NCBI GenBank assembly: GCA_022393335.1
Contig: JAJEKB010000415.1
Location: 138,863 to 202,862, forward strand
Direction: 5' to 3'
DNA length: 64,000 bases
From: Macrotrachela quadricornifera
Taxonomy: Eukaryota; Rotifera; Eurotatoria; Philodinida; Philodinidae
Part shown: positions 41,501-52,500 of the stretch, one piece after another
How the letters are laid out: every line of letters begins with the position of its first letter
Numbering within the stretch: position 1 is the stretch's first letter
Translations under genes and position numbers: made by a program
The notes under the pieces: generated by a model
What the model was told of the DNA's origin: nothing
The model's input: the letters and a program-made list of their open reading frames with translations, nothing else
The model's database searches: none

Positions 41501-42745
41501 AGACAGAAGAAAAAGTATAGTAATTTTTTTTTGCTTTGTTTAACGATGACGTGTTTTCTTTTATTTCTGTAATTAAAAGTCATTTCAAATGCCAAAAGGT
41601 TAGATACCTATATATATTAGTAAATTTTATACAAAAAAAGAAATCAATCTTTCGCTATTATTATTGTTCATCAATGCTTACACTATTTTTGTCCATACTT
41701 TTCTCATCACTAAATTGATCATCAACAAAAGTTCGAGTCTTGTCATTCTTGACGATAAACAAAATAATTCTTCATCGTCCGAGTCTACATCCGATCGGGC
41801 TTGGGCCCAAAAAAAACATGAGCCCACAGGTTCCTACTCAAGACATGTCTTTATAGACATAAATTTGAATATGTCTCTATCATTATTACCATTTCTTGAT
41901 TATAGTGAAACTCATTGATCTAAAACTATATATATATATATATATCTTTATTTTTTTTTCAAGGTTGAAAAAGAAGTAATTGAATGTATGACACGTGCAT
42001 TAAAATATCTTGATGTAGAACTTAATTATCCATTATCAGATCGTTATTCATTAGCAAAATATCGTGCTGGTACAATTCATCATCGATTAGCTTCACTACT
42101 TCATAATGCATTTCGTACAGAAGTATATTGAAAAAATTGATTTTATTTTTTGTTTTATTTATTTTGTCTTTCAAGGATAATAAAATTCGTCGAAAACATT
42201 TACGTTCATTATCTTCATTACATTATGAAAAAGCATTAAAATTATTTTCACCACATGATAATCCATTAGAATATTTACGTCTTTTAGTTGAAGAAGTTGC
42301 TTTAGCTGATTTTGAACTTCAAAGTAAATTTGTTTTTATTTTTTTAAATAAAATATAAATTAATTTTTATTAAATAGATGCAACTGATAATTCATCACGT
42401 TTAAAATATTCTCAACAAGGTTTACGTGCATCATTTCAATGTCAAGAAATAATTTATATTATTGATCAATATCGAATAAGTTCAAATCCAGATGATTATA
42501 ATGATATGTTTGCACAAGAAGCACAACGTCTTTTAGCTATATTAAATGGACGTATACAAACATTTCTAAAAGAAATTGTTAAAATATTAAAAATTACAAG
42601 TAGTAAAAAATTAATTTATGAAGATTATAAAGAAATGTATAGTATATCGTTACGATTGAATGATTCATCGAACACATTTCCACGTGATTTATATGATGCA
42701 ATTGAACGTTTAAAAAAGATCTATGAAAAAAATACCAGTGACTAA
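35522..42745 (+). CDS. EDRF1: Erythroid differentiation-related factor 1 homologue
   Basis: Sixteen exons: 35522-35612, 35677-35770, 36479-36542, 36599-36727, 36783-36919, 36972-37262, 37536-37795, 37855-38195, 38249-38419, 38479-38779, 38830-39057, 40490-40716, 40774-41136, 41964-42122, 42176-42323, 42378-42745. All junctions keep phase and give about 1,123 aa; human EDRF1 is about 1,240. Recognisable segments include LGRTILLDEFDVHSHLLRLE, EWTWFRDFFLDTILRNISVK, YWLFKGPDDDIVKLYDLTSL and, in the C-terminal half, FASAHAYEFAINVVRNLG. The TPR-like helical C-terminal part is conserved in the family. In vertebrates EDRF1 affects globin gene expression and GATA1 activity; the ancestral role in an animal without erythrocytes is unknown. 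The 1.43-kb intron 39058-40489 holds two inserted elements, and intron 41137-41963 a fold-back. Confidence 0.9.
39393..39625. mobile_element. 233-bp G+C-rich MITE with 9-bp target duplication (Mutator-like?)
   Basis: The element is flanked by identical TAAATAATT at 39384-39392 and 39626-39634. Its ends are inverted repeats of about 33 bp: GG-ATCC-GAAAG, then ATGCTCCCCGGACACTTGC and CCC at the left (39393-39428), mirrored at the right (about 39590-39625) with one substitution in the inner 28 bp and small differences at the tip. It stands out as a G+C-rich island in A+T-rich intron DNA. The interior has degenerate GGGTGAGGGCG / GGTGTGGATG tandem words on the top strand. A 9-bp duplication with long terminal repeats fits Mutator-like elements best; there is no coding capacity. 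It sits in the 1.43-kb intron of EDRF1. Confidence 0.85.
39952..40390. repeat. Fold-back repeat in the same EDRF1 intron
   Basis: GCAGTAGATAATAGATATTG followed by AAATTATC at about 39952-39979 is mirrored by GATAATTTCAATTACATTAT followed by CTACTG at about 40362-40387. Inside, words resembling GTTAAATTG-TGTATCTACTGA and TAGTCTATTT recur inverted near 40305-40350, and CCCATTAGTC (40211-40220) pairs with GACTAATGGG (40314-40323). The right arm ends about 100 bp before the splice acceptor. Arms are diverged; no target duplication was found. Confidence 0.6.
41205..41905. repeat. Fold-back repeat in EDRF1 intron 41137-41963
   Basis: AATGATAGAGGCATGTTCAA at 41226-41245, continuing to 41267, matches the reverse complement of 41845-41884, which reads AATGATAGAGACATATTCAA when inverted. 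Weaker inverted similarity extends outward to about 41205 and 41905. The intron is 827 bp long, so the arms lie within about 70 bp of each splice site. The loop contains a small G+C-rich patch (GGGCTTGGGCCC, about 41797-41808) and the right end is followed by an AT dinucleotide run near 41928-41945. Confidence 0.55.
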
Positions 42746-42930
42746 AAAAAAAAAAAAGAAAAAAGCTTTGTTCTTTTTTTGTCTTTGATTTAGTATTTTT
42801 TTTTTTGACGTAATTACTTTTGTTAAACTCGAGGATTATGATCTATTTACAGATGATATAATGAAAAAATTTTAAATGATAGTAAAAAAAAAATAAAAAG
42901 AAAAGATACGTTAATTAATCAATATTAAAT

Positions 42931-44952
42931 ATGAATCAATTGAAAAATTTATTTTTTAAAGGATTTATACGATGGAGATTAATACGTTATGGTATAGTGA
43001 TTATAACTGGTATTCTTGTAGTTTTTATTAATGAAGTTTTATTTTATAAATGGGCATATCTTAATTGGCCTAATATTGAAGAATTAGCAAAAAAGTAAGA
43101 GAAAAAGATAGAAATTTTCTGAAAGAGTTGAGCTAAATACACGAATGTACTTGAGTATCAAATATTATGTCATTTGATTAGTTTTAACAACAGACGATAT
43201 AAAAGGTCTTATTCTTTTAAATAAAATCTGTTATATTAAAATGAAGTAAACAACTCATTTTTCGTGTTCTTCGACTAGAATTCGTTGAGATCAAAATTTT
43301 TGTACCCGAATCCAGATTTTGAATTGTACTCTTAAATAAGCGAAATGAAATGATAGAAACGAGATACACTCTTTCTACAAAATGTTGAGCCCTGTATTTC
43401 TTCGATAGACACATTTCGAAAGAAATATTTTATTATTAATGGACTAAAAAAAAGAGAAATATTTATGCAGTAAGTTTCTAGGCTCTTAAAAAACATGATT
43501 TAATCCAATTTTTATAAATTCATTAAAAACGATCTTGTGAAACAGTGGTTAATTTAATAATTATAGACGTGTCAAACTGATCTTTTAAATGACAAGTAAT
43601 TATAATTTCCTGCTGTCTTACTTCATTTTTTGACAAGTTTATATAAAATCGAAAATATTTTATTCAAAACATGTTTATTAAAAAGATGCAGAGTTTGACA
43701 TTTTGTTATGTAAATGTATGCATTGTATTAATATTAACAAAATTGTATATTTTAATAGATCGACTATTAAAAAACTTCTTGTTGTTGCTGATCCACAATT
43801 AATTGGTGAAAAAGATGAAGGAATTTTAGGTTTTCTAACTAGACCTGATGCTGATCGGTAAATATTATGTTTTCTTTTTTATTATTATCTAAATAAAGTA
43901 TTTAATTATTTTTCTAGATATCTAGCTAAAACTTTTAATGATGCTAAAAATTATGTTAAACCAGATTGGACTATTTTTTTAGGTGATATATTTGATGAAG
44001 GTTTAACAGCATCTGATGATGAATTTCAACGATATTTTGAAAGATTTAATTTCGTATTTAATTATAAAAAATATAAACAACATTATATTATTATTCCAGG
44101 TGATAATGATGTTGGTGGAGAATATTATGGTGATGAAAAACCAATATTAAGACAACGTTTTCAAAATTATTTTGGTCAAATTAATATTTTATATCATGAA
44201 AATAATATTGAAATTTTAAAAGTATTATTTCTTTTTTTCTAATAAAAATTGTTATTTTAATTATTTTAGTTAGATATTAATATGTTAGATTCATATTCAA
44301 ATAAAAAACGTTATGCAATAATGGAACAAACACAAAATCGTTCTATGACAGAAATATTTCGTATTGTATTAAATCATTGGCCAATATTAACACGTACTAT
44401 GAGATTTGTTAAACCATTTATTAATGATTTAGAACCAAATATTATTCTTAAAGGTGATAGTCATCATGTATGTAAAGATTTAAAATAAAAATAAAAAATT
44501 ATTAAATTTTTTTTTCTTATAGTTGTCTGTAATTTCATATGATCGAATAAATATGATAAATACTATTATAGCTAAAGAATATCTTCCACAATCAATTATA
44601 TCATTAGATTTAAATAAAAAAGATTTTATTTATGAAATATCTGTTCCAACATGTTCGTATAGGATGGGTGTTGAAAGAATGGGATATGCTGTTCTTTTAC
44701 TTGATAGTGGTATAATATTCGAATACGAAAAAAAAAGAATGTTTTGAAATTTTTATTTTGGTTTTTTTAGAAACAAAAATTGTTTATTTAACAATTCTTT
44801 CAACATCAAGAAGATATTTATCATTATGTCTTTATATTATTTATGGAATATTTGCAATTTTTTTTATGATTTTAACTTCACTTTTCTCACGACGAACTGT
44901 GATAAAATTATTTATGCTTTCACGTTATAATAGATTGGTTTTGTTTATTTAA
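42931..44952 (+). CDS. MPPE1: Metallophosphoesterase 1-like protein (PGAP5 family)
   Basis: Exons 42931-43094, 43759-43857, 43918-44221, 44270-44467, 44523-44709 and 44771-44952 encode about 377 aa (human MPPE1 about 396). An N-terminal membrane helix (YGIVIITGILVVFINEVLFY) and a C-terminal one (SLCLYIIYGIFAIFFMILT) flank a lumenal phosphoesterase domain, as in PGAP5, which trims the GPI anchor ethanolamine phosphate in the ER/Golgi. Motifs: VVADPQLIG, FLGDIFDEG, IPGDNDVGGE and ILKGDSHH. The third and fourth differ from the canonical GNHD and GHxH, so metal binding may be altered or this is a distinct subfamily. It starts only 185 bp after the EDRF1 stop on the same strand. The first intron (43095-43758) carries a fold-back. 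Confidence 0.85.
43377..43706. repeat. Fold-back repeat in the first MPPE1 intron
   Basis: The left arm 43377-43440 starts ACAAAATGTTGAGCCCTGTA and the right arm 43641-43706, inverted, starts ACAAAATGTCAAACTCTGCA. Both continue with a CATTT-GAA-AAATATTTT-ATT pattern. Similarity is weaker outside. The arms are about 65 bp with a loop of about 200 bp. The right arm ends about 52 bp before the acceptor. Confidence 0.55.
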
Positions 44953-46570
44953 TTTATTATGTTTGACAAAATAACTTCTCATGGAAACTTCTGTTTTTCT
45001 TTTTATTTAATTAAAATTCTTCTTTATATCGATAATTTATCGTAATTATTGTTTATTTTGAATGAATACATATTTTTTCTGATACATAAAGTTTAGAATC
45101 GATCTGTATTTGGATAATTCTATTGAACAGAGAAATTCGAGTTATAATTTCGCCTTTATCTTCATCATTTTCTGATGATGTCTTATTCGGAATAGTATGT
45201 AAAAAAAAGTCTGATGAAGCTCTTTCAAAAGGCTGTGTCTTAAAATTAGAACAATAATTTCTTTCCATTAAAAATCGTTTTTTTAGTATGATAGCTATTC
45301 GAAGAGATACTTAAATATAGTGTTTCTGGTAAAGAACTTTACATTTTGAAGAAAAAGACGAAAGAATATTGTTATTCAAACATTAGTTCCTACTTTGTTC
45401 ACTGGTGTTTAGTAAATTTCAGTTTAAAAAGTTATGATTGGAATTAAAATTGATATGATATTCTAAATTAGTAACAAAATCTGAGTTGACTTATGTGTAT
45501 TTCAAATATTGTTTTGTTATCGAAAAAGTCATCTGTGTTCTTTATCAAAGGTGAGTCAACAAATAAAACCCTTCGAGAGGAGAACTTCAATGACAAGAAA
45601 AGTATCTAAAAAATAGTTGAAATACACATAAGTCAACTCAGTTTTCTAATTAAGAATATCATTTTAATTTTAATCAGATCATAACTTTTCTACCTGAAAT
45701 CTGCTAAGTACCAGTCAAAAAAACAAGAACTCATACTTGGGTAAAAATGTTCTTCCATCTTTTTATAAAACTGTTACATCAAAATTTTTATATAGACTTT
45801 GTAGAATGCGAAATTCTCTACAAAATGCCCTATATTTAAGTTTTCCTCCGACTGATTGTCATATTAAGAAAGGACTTAAAATAGAAAAAAAATGTTTTTT
45901 GTTGTAGTTGCAAGAGTTCTACGTGTTCTTTCGAATGGGACATTCATCGATTAAATTGAACAAAAAATGGCAAGGACGTGTGTAAAATAACAAAAGCGAC
46001 TGGTCTTTCTTTGTTTAGTTCTGTAGAAATTTTCTTAATTCAATGTCTATAATTTCATGAAATTACATTGCACAAGCCTAAATATTATTTTTGTAATTCC
46101 AGTTTGATAGGAAAAATTTATTGATGTAAAAATCAAAATAAATGTTAATTTTGCCATTTAAAATAACTCTATAGACACATGTTTGACCTTCTCGTAAGTC
46201 TCTATTAAATATTCGAATAAAAAATGTCATTTTTTGATAATTATTTAATAAATTAGTGTCGACATATTAGTAGACATTGTACATTTTTACTAGTTGACTT
46301 TATATGATTCTTTTTCTCCATATTGCATCACATTTTAAGTAATACTCATATTATGAAAACAAATACAGACATGTAATTACTCAATCACTATACGTCATGT
46401 TATTGCGAAAAAAAGTTGTTATGACATTTTTTTTTTGCTTTCTCTTCTATTTTTTTTTCTTCCCAACAACAATTGTCGGCGTGTTTTTTCTTTTTCTAGT
46501 GGGTTTTTTTGCTTTTAGAATAGTGTATATATATACTATATCACACATTAGTCGTCTTTGTCTGTCAAAA
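44953..46570. other. Spacer between MPPE1 and DDX60 genes
   Basis: 1.6 kb with the MPPE1 3' end at the left and the DDX60 promoter and leader at the right. It contains the fold-back element described separately (45401-45714) and, at 45808-45827, a 20-base motif shared with the OGFR intron repeat. An ORF extending the DDX60 frame upstream to 46397 is Phe-rich and probably untranslated leader. Confidence 0.5.
45401..45714. repeat. 314-bp fold-back (MITE-like) element
   Basis: Two arms of about 110 bp are well-preserved inverted copies. The left arm begins ACTGGTGTTTAGTAAATTTC at 45401, and the right arm, inverted from 45714, begins ACTGGTACTTAGCAGATTTC. Both continue through AAAAGTTATGAT, ATGATATTCT-AATTAG and the identical block TGAGTTGACTTATGTGTATT followed by TCAA. 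The loop is about 90 bp. It is the youngest-looking of the fold-backs here. A target duplication is not clear (GTTC versus CAAA at the flanks). No coding capacity. Confidence 0.75.
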
Positions 46571-49500
46571 ATGAACAACCAAATCGAAAATTTACTTAAT
46601 TATTTACTGGATACGGAAACAACATCCGAGATAGGGTTTATTGAAAATATTCATAAAAATAATGAATTATTTCAATCACGATATCTTAAGGATTGGGAAC
46701 TCACGGTTTTTCGAATATTACAAAAAGCACATGGAAATACTATTGGTTCTATATTAAATAATATAGGCAATGGTCAAAAATCAGAAATTGAATATTCTGA
46801 TAATGAATCAATAATAACATCATCATCATCATCTGAAGATGAAGAAGAAGATAATAATGAACAAAATTTAACCCATAATGAACACGTAAATATATATATT
46901 TAATATTAAAAAAAAATAATAATCTATAATTTCTTTTTTTTCTAGACTCATCATTCAAATAAAATAACAGATATTTATATTGATACAAATCGTCAATGTC
47001 AAAGACTTCTTCGTCTTTTATATTATGCTTATCAACATTATAATCATTTTAATGAACTTTATTTTCATACTCTTGAACAATATATTAAAAATGAAGATAA
47101 TAAAATTACAAATATTGTTTTACAACAAATAGCTTTACATTTATTTGAAAATACAAATAATAATAATGATGAATCTGAACGTTTTAAAAAATATCTTCCA
47201 TCACATACATTATCTTCAACAATTTCTTCATCACAACAATATATTATAAATTTAACTGAAACACTTTTATCAACAGATAAAACTGAATTAAATACAACAA
47301 ATTTCTTATCAAATAATATTGATATATTTTATCCATATAAATCTCGTTTTCTTGATGTACGACGAGAATTTCGTGATGCTACACATTATTTTATTGAAGG
47401 TGATTCATTAATATTATCTATAGCTCATCATATAAATGTTAATCTTACATCATATTATGGAAATACACTTCATGTTATTTATCTTATTGAAAAAATTCTT
47501 CTTATACTTTATTATCAATCTCAACAATGTAATAATACACTTGTATTTTTTGATTGTCATTATAATTTATATAAACAAGAAAATTCTATTCTTAATCTTA
47601 TTCGTAATTGTTTAATTACACATTTATCAAAAAATCCTAATAAATATGGTATAACAAAAATAAAAAAATTTTCATCATGGCTTGATAATGATTATTTAAA
47701 ATTTATTCATGAAGAAAATCCATTATTTATATTTTATCATAATATGTTAACATTTAATATAGATAATAATAAAAAAATTTTATCAAAAGATACATTAGAA
47801 AAATTATTATGTATATATCATTTATTTGGTAATTATCATCAATATATTATTCAATGTCAACTTTATTTAATGAATAAATTAATGTTAACACAAACAACTG
47901 TTAAATGTTTTCAAATTCAATTTTATCGAATGTGTCCAAAAAATTTATTAGAAAAAATTATTCAAATAGATCAATCGAATTCATTTATAAATGAATTTGA
48001 AGAACAAAAGACAAATGAATTGGAACAAATTTGTCAAAATATTGGAGAAAATGATGTTCGTCTTTTTATTTATCTAAAAACAATTATTAATTTTACTCAA
48101 AAAAATCCAGAACATCATTTAATAAAACTTTTCAATCCATTACTTATTTTACATGTTGCTCTTCTTATGCGTTTATCATTAAAAGATCGTCATTTACCAT
48201 CATCATTTCCTTCAATAACATTTAGTTCAACTTTTTCTCAATTAATCAATCAATTTCAACATCATCTTGCTTTATGTTTATCATCTTGTTCTTCATCTTT
48301 ATCATGGTCAAAAATTGCTGATTTATTTGATGGTCGTCTTTTTGTTTTTACTCTCTATGAAATGGCTCAATCATCATCAAATATTCATTTTGATTCTAAA
48401 ACATTTGATATTATTAAACAAAGTTTTAATTTATTAAATATATCATTAATAGAAAATCAATTTGAAAATATTATTAAAACATTAATTCAATTAGATCATA
48501 TTATTATTTCAAATTCATCATCAGAAAAATTGATTATATTAAATAATGCAGAAGAAAAACAACACAAAATTTTTAAAATATCAAATCCTTTTATTAATAC
48601 ATACCTTCAACCTATTCTTTCATCAAATGAAAACTTAAAATTTCATCTTATAAATCCTGATGATACAGCTTTAATGCAATATGAACGTATGTAATTCTTT
48701 TTTTTTTTTTTAATTAAGAAAATCTTTATTTTTTTATGTTTTATAGGTCAATGCCATTGGCAAGTATATAAAGAGGTAAATTTATTACTAATAATAAAGA
48801 ATATACCAAAAACGCTAAAAAGTTTTCTTTTAAAAATATTTTGTCATTTAATTTTTGAGTAAACTTTAATTTCTTTAACACAATAATAGAGCAACATTTT
48901 CTCTATCGTTGTATATATAAAAAAAAGAAAGTGTTGTTAAAGGTTTTTCGCTCTTGGTTAATGTCGAAAGTCCACAGGTGTATTAACGATGAACCACTGT
49001 ACTCATATCAATTAGCAAAAGTCCAAAGGTTGCATTGGTGAAAGTACAGTGGACTTAGATCAGTTGTCATGAAACAATATTTTATATAGAATACATATTA
49101 AAATTGAAGCTAATGTTGTTAGAATATGTATATCATAGTCTACACCAGAGATGGGCAACTCCAACTCCGGAGTTGGAGTTAACTCCAGAGTTGACACTTT
49201 TTCGTCCAGAGTTGGAGTGGAGTTGGAGTTGAATTTTGAAACTGCTGGACGGAGCTGGGGTGGAGTGGACTTGATCTCAATTGGAGTTAGAGGAGTTGGA
49301 GTTGAAATTTTCAATTCTTGAATGGAGTTAGAGTGGAGTGGAGTTGTTGCTTTTTTCCAACTCCGATTCAACTCCAACTAACCTAATGTTTTGTAAGCAA
49401 AAATAGACAATTCCTACTATGGAGTTGAAGTGGAGCTGGAGTTAACTCCGAAGTTGACACTTTTTTAGCTGGAGTTGGAGTGGAGTTTTAGGAAACTAAT

Positions 49501-52500
49501 GGAGTTGGAGTTTGAGTTGGGGTGAGATTTTGAAAGCAAGCTGGAGTTGGAGTGGCTTACTCCCGGAGTTGCCCATCTCTGGTCTACACTCATCAATATA
49601 GATTTAATACGCGTCTAAATTATTGAAAGTCTTATTGACAAGATTCAGAATTCTCTTCATCAAGTTTTCTTTTCGAAATTGACATGCAGTCTTTACGACT
49701 TTTGATATATCCTAAGGATTTACTTCATCAGATTTCGATATAAAATTTCTTTCTTTAATTCAATTGCTGATAAATATCAGACGTTACAGGATTTTTAAAC
49801 TAATTTTGAACGATATGATCATAAAGAAAACATTAAAAAATATTCAAAAATATCAAAATTTTGTTTGAAATTTAATTGTTGAATCTTAAGAAAGAAGAAA
49901 AAAATAGAGAAATTATTAAGTAATTACAGATAATGTGTCGCTTACTATAAATATCTTTGATTCTAATCCATTGATTAATTATTCAAGAAAATTTTTCACA
50001 ATCATTTTTATAGGTTGGTAATGAAATTAGTCGTATAAAAGACAATGATGATAGTCAAAATCGTCCACAGAATCATCGTTATCGAACAAAAAATCAACAA
50101 AAATTGTAAATATATATAAAACAAAAACTAAATCCTACATAATTATTGTTTTTTTTAGGTATGATTATTTTACTTTATATGGTAAATCATTAACTACGCG
50201 TGATATTCGAGATAATCAATTACAAATTATTCTACCTACTGCTTCAAATTCAGCAAAAACAACAGGAGAAAATGCTAATAATCAAACAATTTCTACTAAT
50301 GTATCTAATGATAAAAAGAAACAACAACATAAAGCACAAACAAAAAAACCTTCACAACCAACAAAAGCTGAATTAATTATTCAACAAAATAAACAACGTT
50401 TAATGGATAAACGTATTGATGATGAAACTGATAAAATGGCTAATGTTGAAAATCGTTTAAAACATTTTGCAAATGATAATTATTCTGATCGTATTGATCT
50501 TATTGATGAAAGTTTAGTCAATTTTCAAACATCAACAAATCGTGTTGAATTATTAAAAATAAAATTTGATTCACAACGAAAATATTTACGTTCATTAAAA
50601 AAAAATAAAAATAATTTATCATCAGAAGATTTATCAAAATTAGAACATTTACAAATAAGTTTTTTTGCAACATTATGTGAAATAACACATATTGAAAATA
50701 CAATTGATGTATTTAATGAAAAGAAAAAATTTATGGAAGAACTTATTGATAATGCACCATTAGAAAAAGAAAAATGGTATCAATTTCAATTAGAAAAAAT
50801 TAATAGTCGATTACCAAGACGTGAATATAATACACGTGATGATCGAGTACAAGATTTTATTCCAGATAAATGGCAAGTAGATTTTCTTAATGCTGTTGAT
50901 AAACGACAATCAATTATTATTGTTGCACCAACTGCTTCAGGTAAAAATTTTTTTAAATATTTCATTTATTTATAATTAATGAAATATTTTTAGGTAAAAC
51001 ATATGCATCATATTATGCTATGAATATCGTAATCAAAGATAAAGATGATACAAATGGTATTTGTATATATGTAGCACCAACAAAAGCATTAATTAATCAA
51101 GTAGCAGGTAAAGAAAATCTATTTTTATACTGAATTTGATCAGATCTTTATGTATGACATATATAATGGCATGTTTAGTTCTTATCGTATATTTCGGTAG
51201 CATTTATTGATTTACAATACCGGATGAAACATATTCATTTGAAATTCATAACTTTCAAAAAAATACTTTTCAGTCATATTTTTATTCTATATACTTTAAT
51301 GGTGAAGTTCATTGTGTGCTTTTTTTAAGTTTACCTTCTGTAATATCTGAAAGTCTTGCAAGCAGTTGTTATTTGGCGACTGTACTAGTTTTACAGAAGT
51401 GTTAAAAAATTTTTATTCTAAATATTCATTAAAAAAATTCGACTTTAAAATATTTCGAAAAGATATACTAACACTTTATGAAATTCTTTATGGTACTATT
51501 CTTAGATGAAATTACGTAAAAGGCCAAGGAAACCGTAAATATTAATATTCTTCACTAGCTGTGCATAGCTTTAGAACCATAGGCCTATGTATCTTGATTA
51601 GTTTTAACGAATGATATACGATATCATTATACTTCATGTTTATGCTCATGATAGATCAACGAAATGCAGAACAAAAGTTTTAATGCTTTTCTTAAAATTG
51701 ATTTTTTTTTTACATCAATGGTCAATTTTCACGCAAATCTATTTTCAATATTAATCGTTCTAGAAGAGTGCAGTGATTTAGAGCATTTAATTTTCCTTTG
51801 GATAGAAGAAAGAGATTTTTTAACTAGGTTCTACTTGAAGTCCTCCAATATTAAATAAAAGAACAATACAAAAAGTCCGTTTTCTTATCCAAAAGAGTAA
51901 ACAGTTCTCTCTCAAATAGATCGAACCCCCATTCTCTACCTTGGAGTAGAATCAGAAAAAAATTATACAGAACGATGCTATCTGTTTAAACTTCTGACCG
52001 TTGAGATTCAGAGAAATAAAAACAAAAATCAATCTTGATAATGAAGAGAGAGATAGAATCTTAATAGTTATTCACGTCTTTTTTTCGATGAACTAGTAGA
52101 ATAACGTTTAAAATCTATGTTTAGGTACAATTCATACAAAATTTGGTCCTGTATTTGGAATATTTACACGTGATTATCGAATGAATATGCAAACATGTCG
52201 AATATTAGTTACAGTACCAGAATGTCTTGAAATGCTTCTTTTATCAACCGATCATCAACGTTGGTGTCAACGAATTCGATATTGTATATTTGATGAAATT
52301 CATTGTATGTCTGCTGATATTGGTTCAGATGTTTGGGAACGAATTATGTTACTTATTAATTGTCCAATGATTGGTCTTTCAGCTACAGTTAATAATGGTG
52401 AAAATTTACAAACTTGGATAACAAATGTTGAAAAACAACGATCAATTTTATTTAAAACATCAAAACCTCGTCAAGTACATTTTATTTCACATAATGAACG

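Noticed and set aside
41780..41830. G+C-rich GGGCTTGGGCCC patch as a separate insertion
   Set aside because: No terminal repeats or flanking duplication found; it lies in the loop of the intron fold-back.
46397..46570. N-terminal extension of DDX60 to an upstream ATG
   Set aside because: The extra 58 residues are Phe-rich poly-T translation. The ATG at 46571 starts a normal polar N-terminus.
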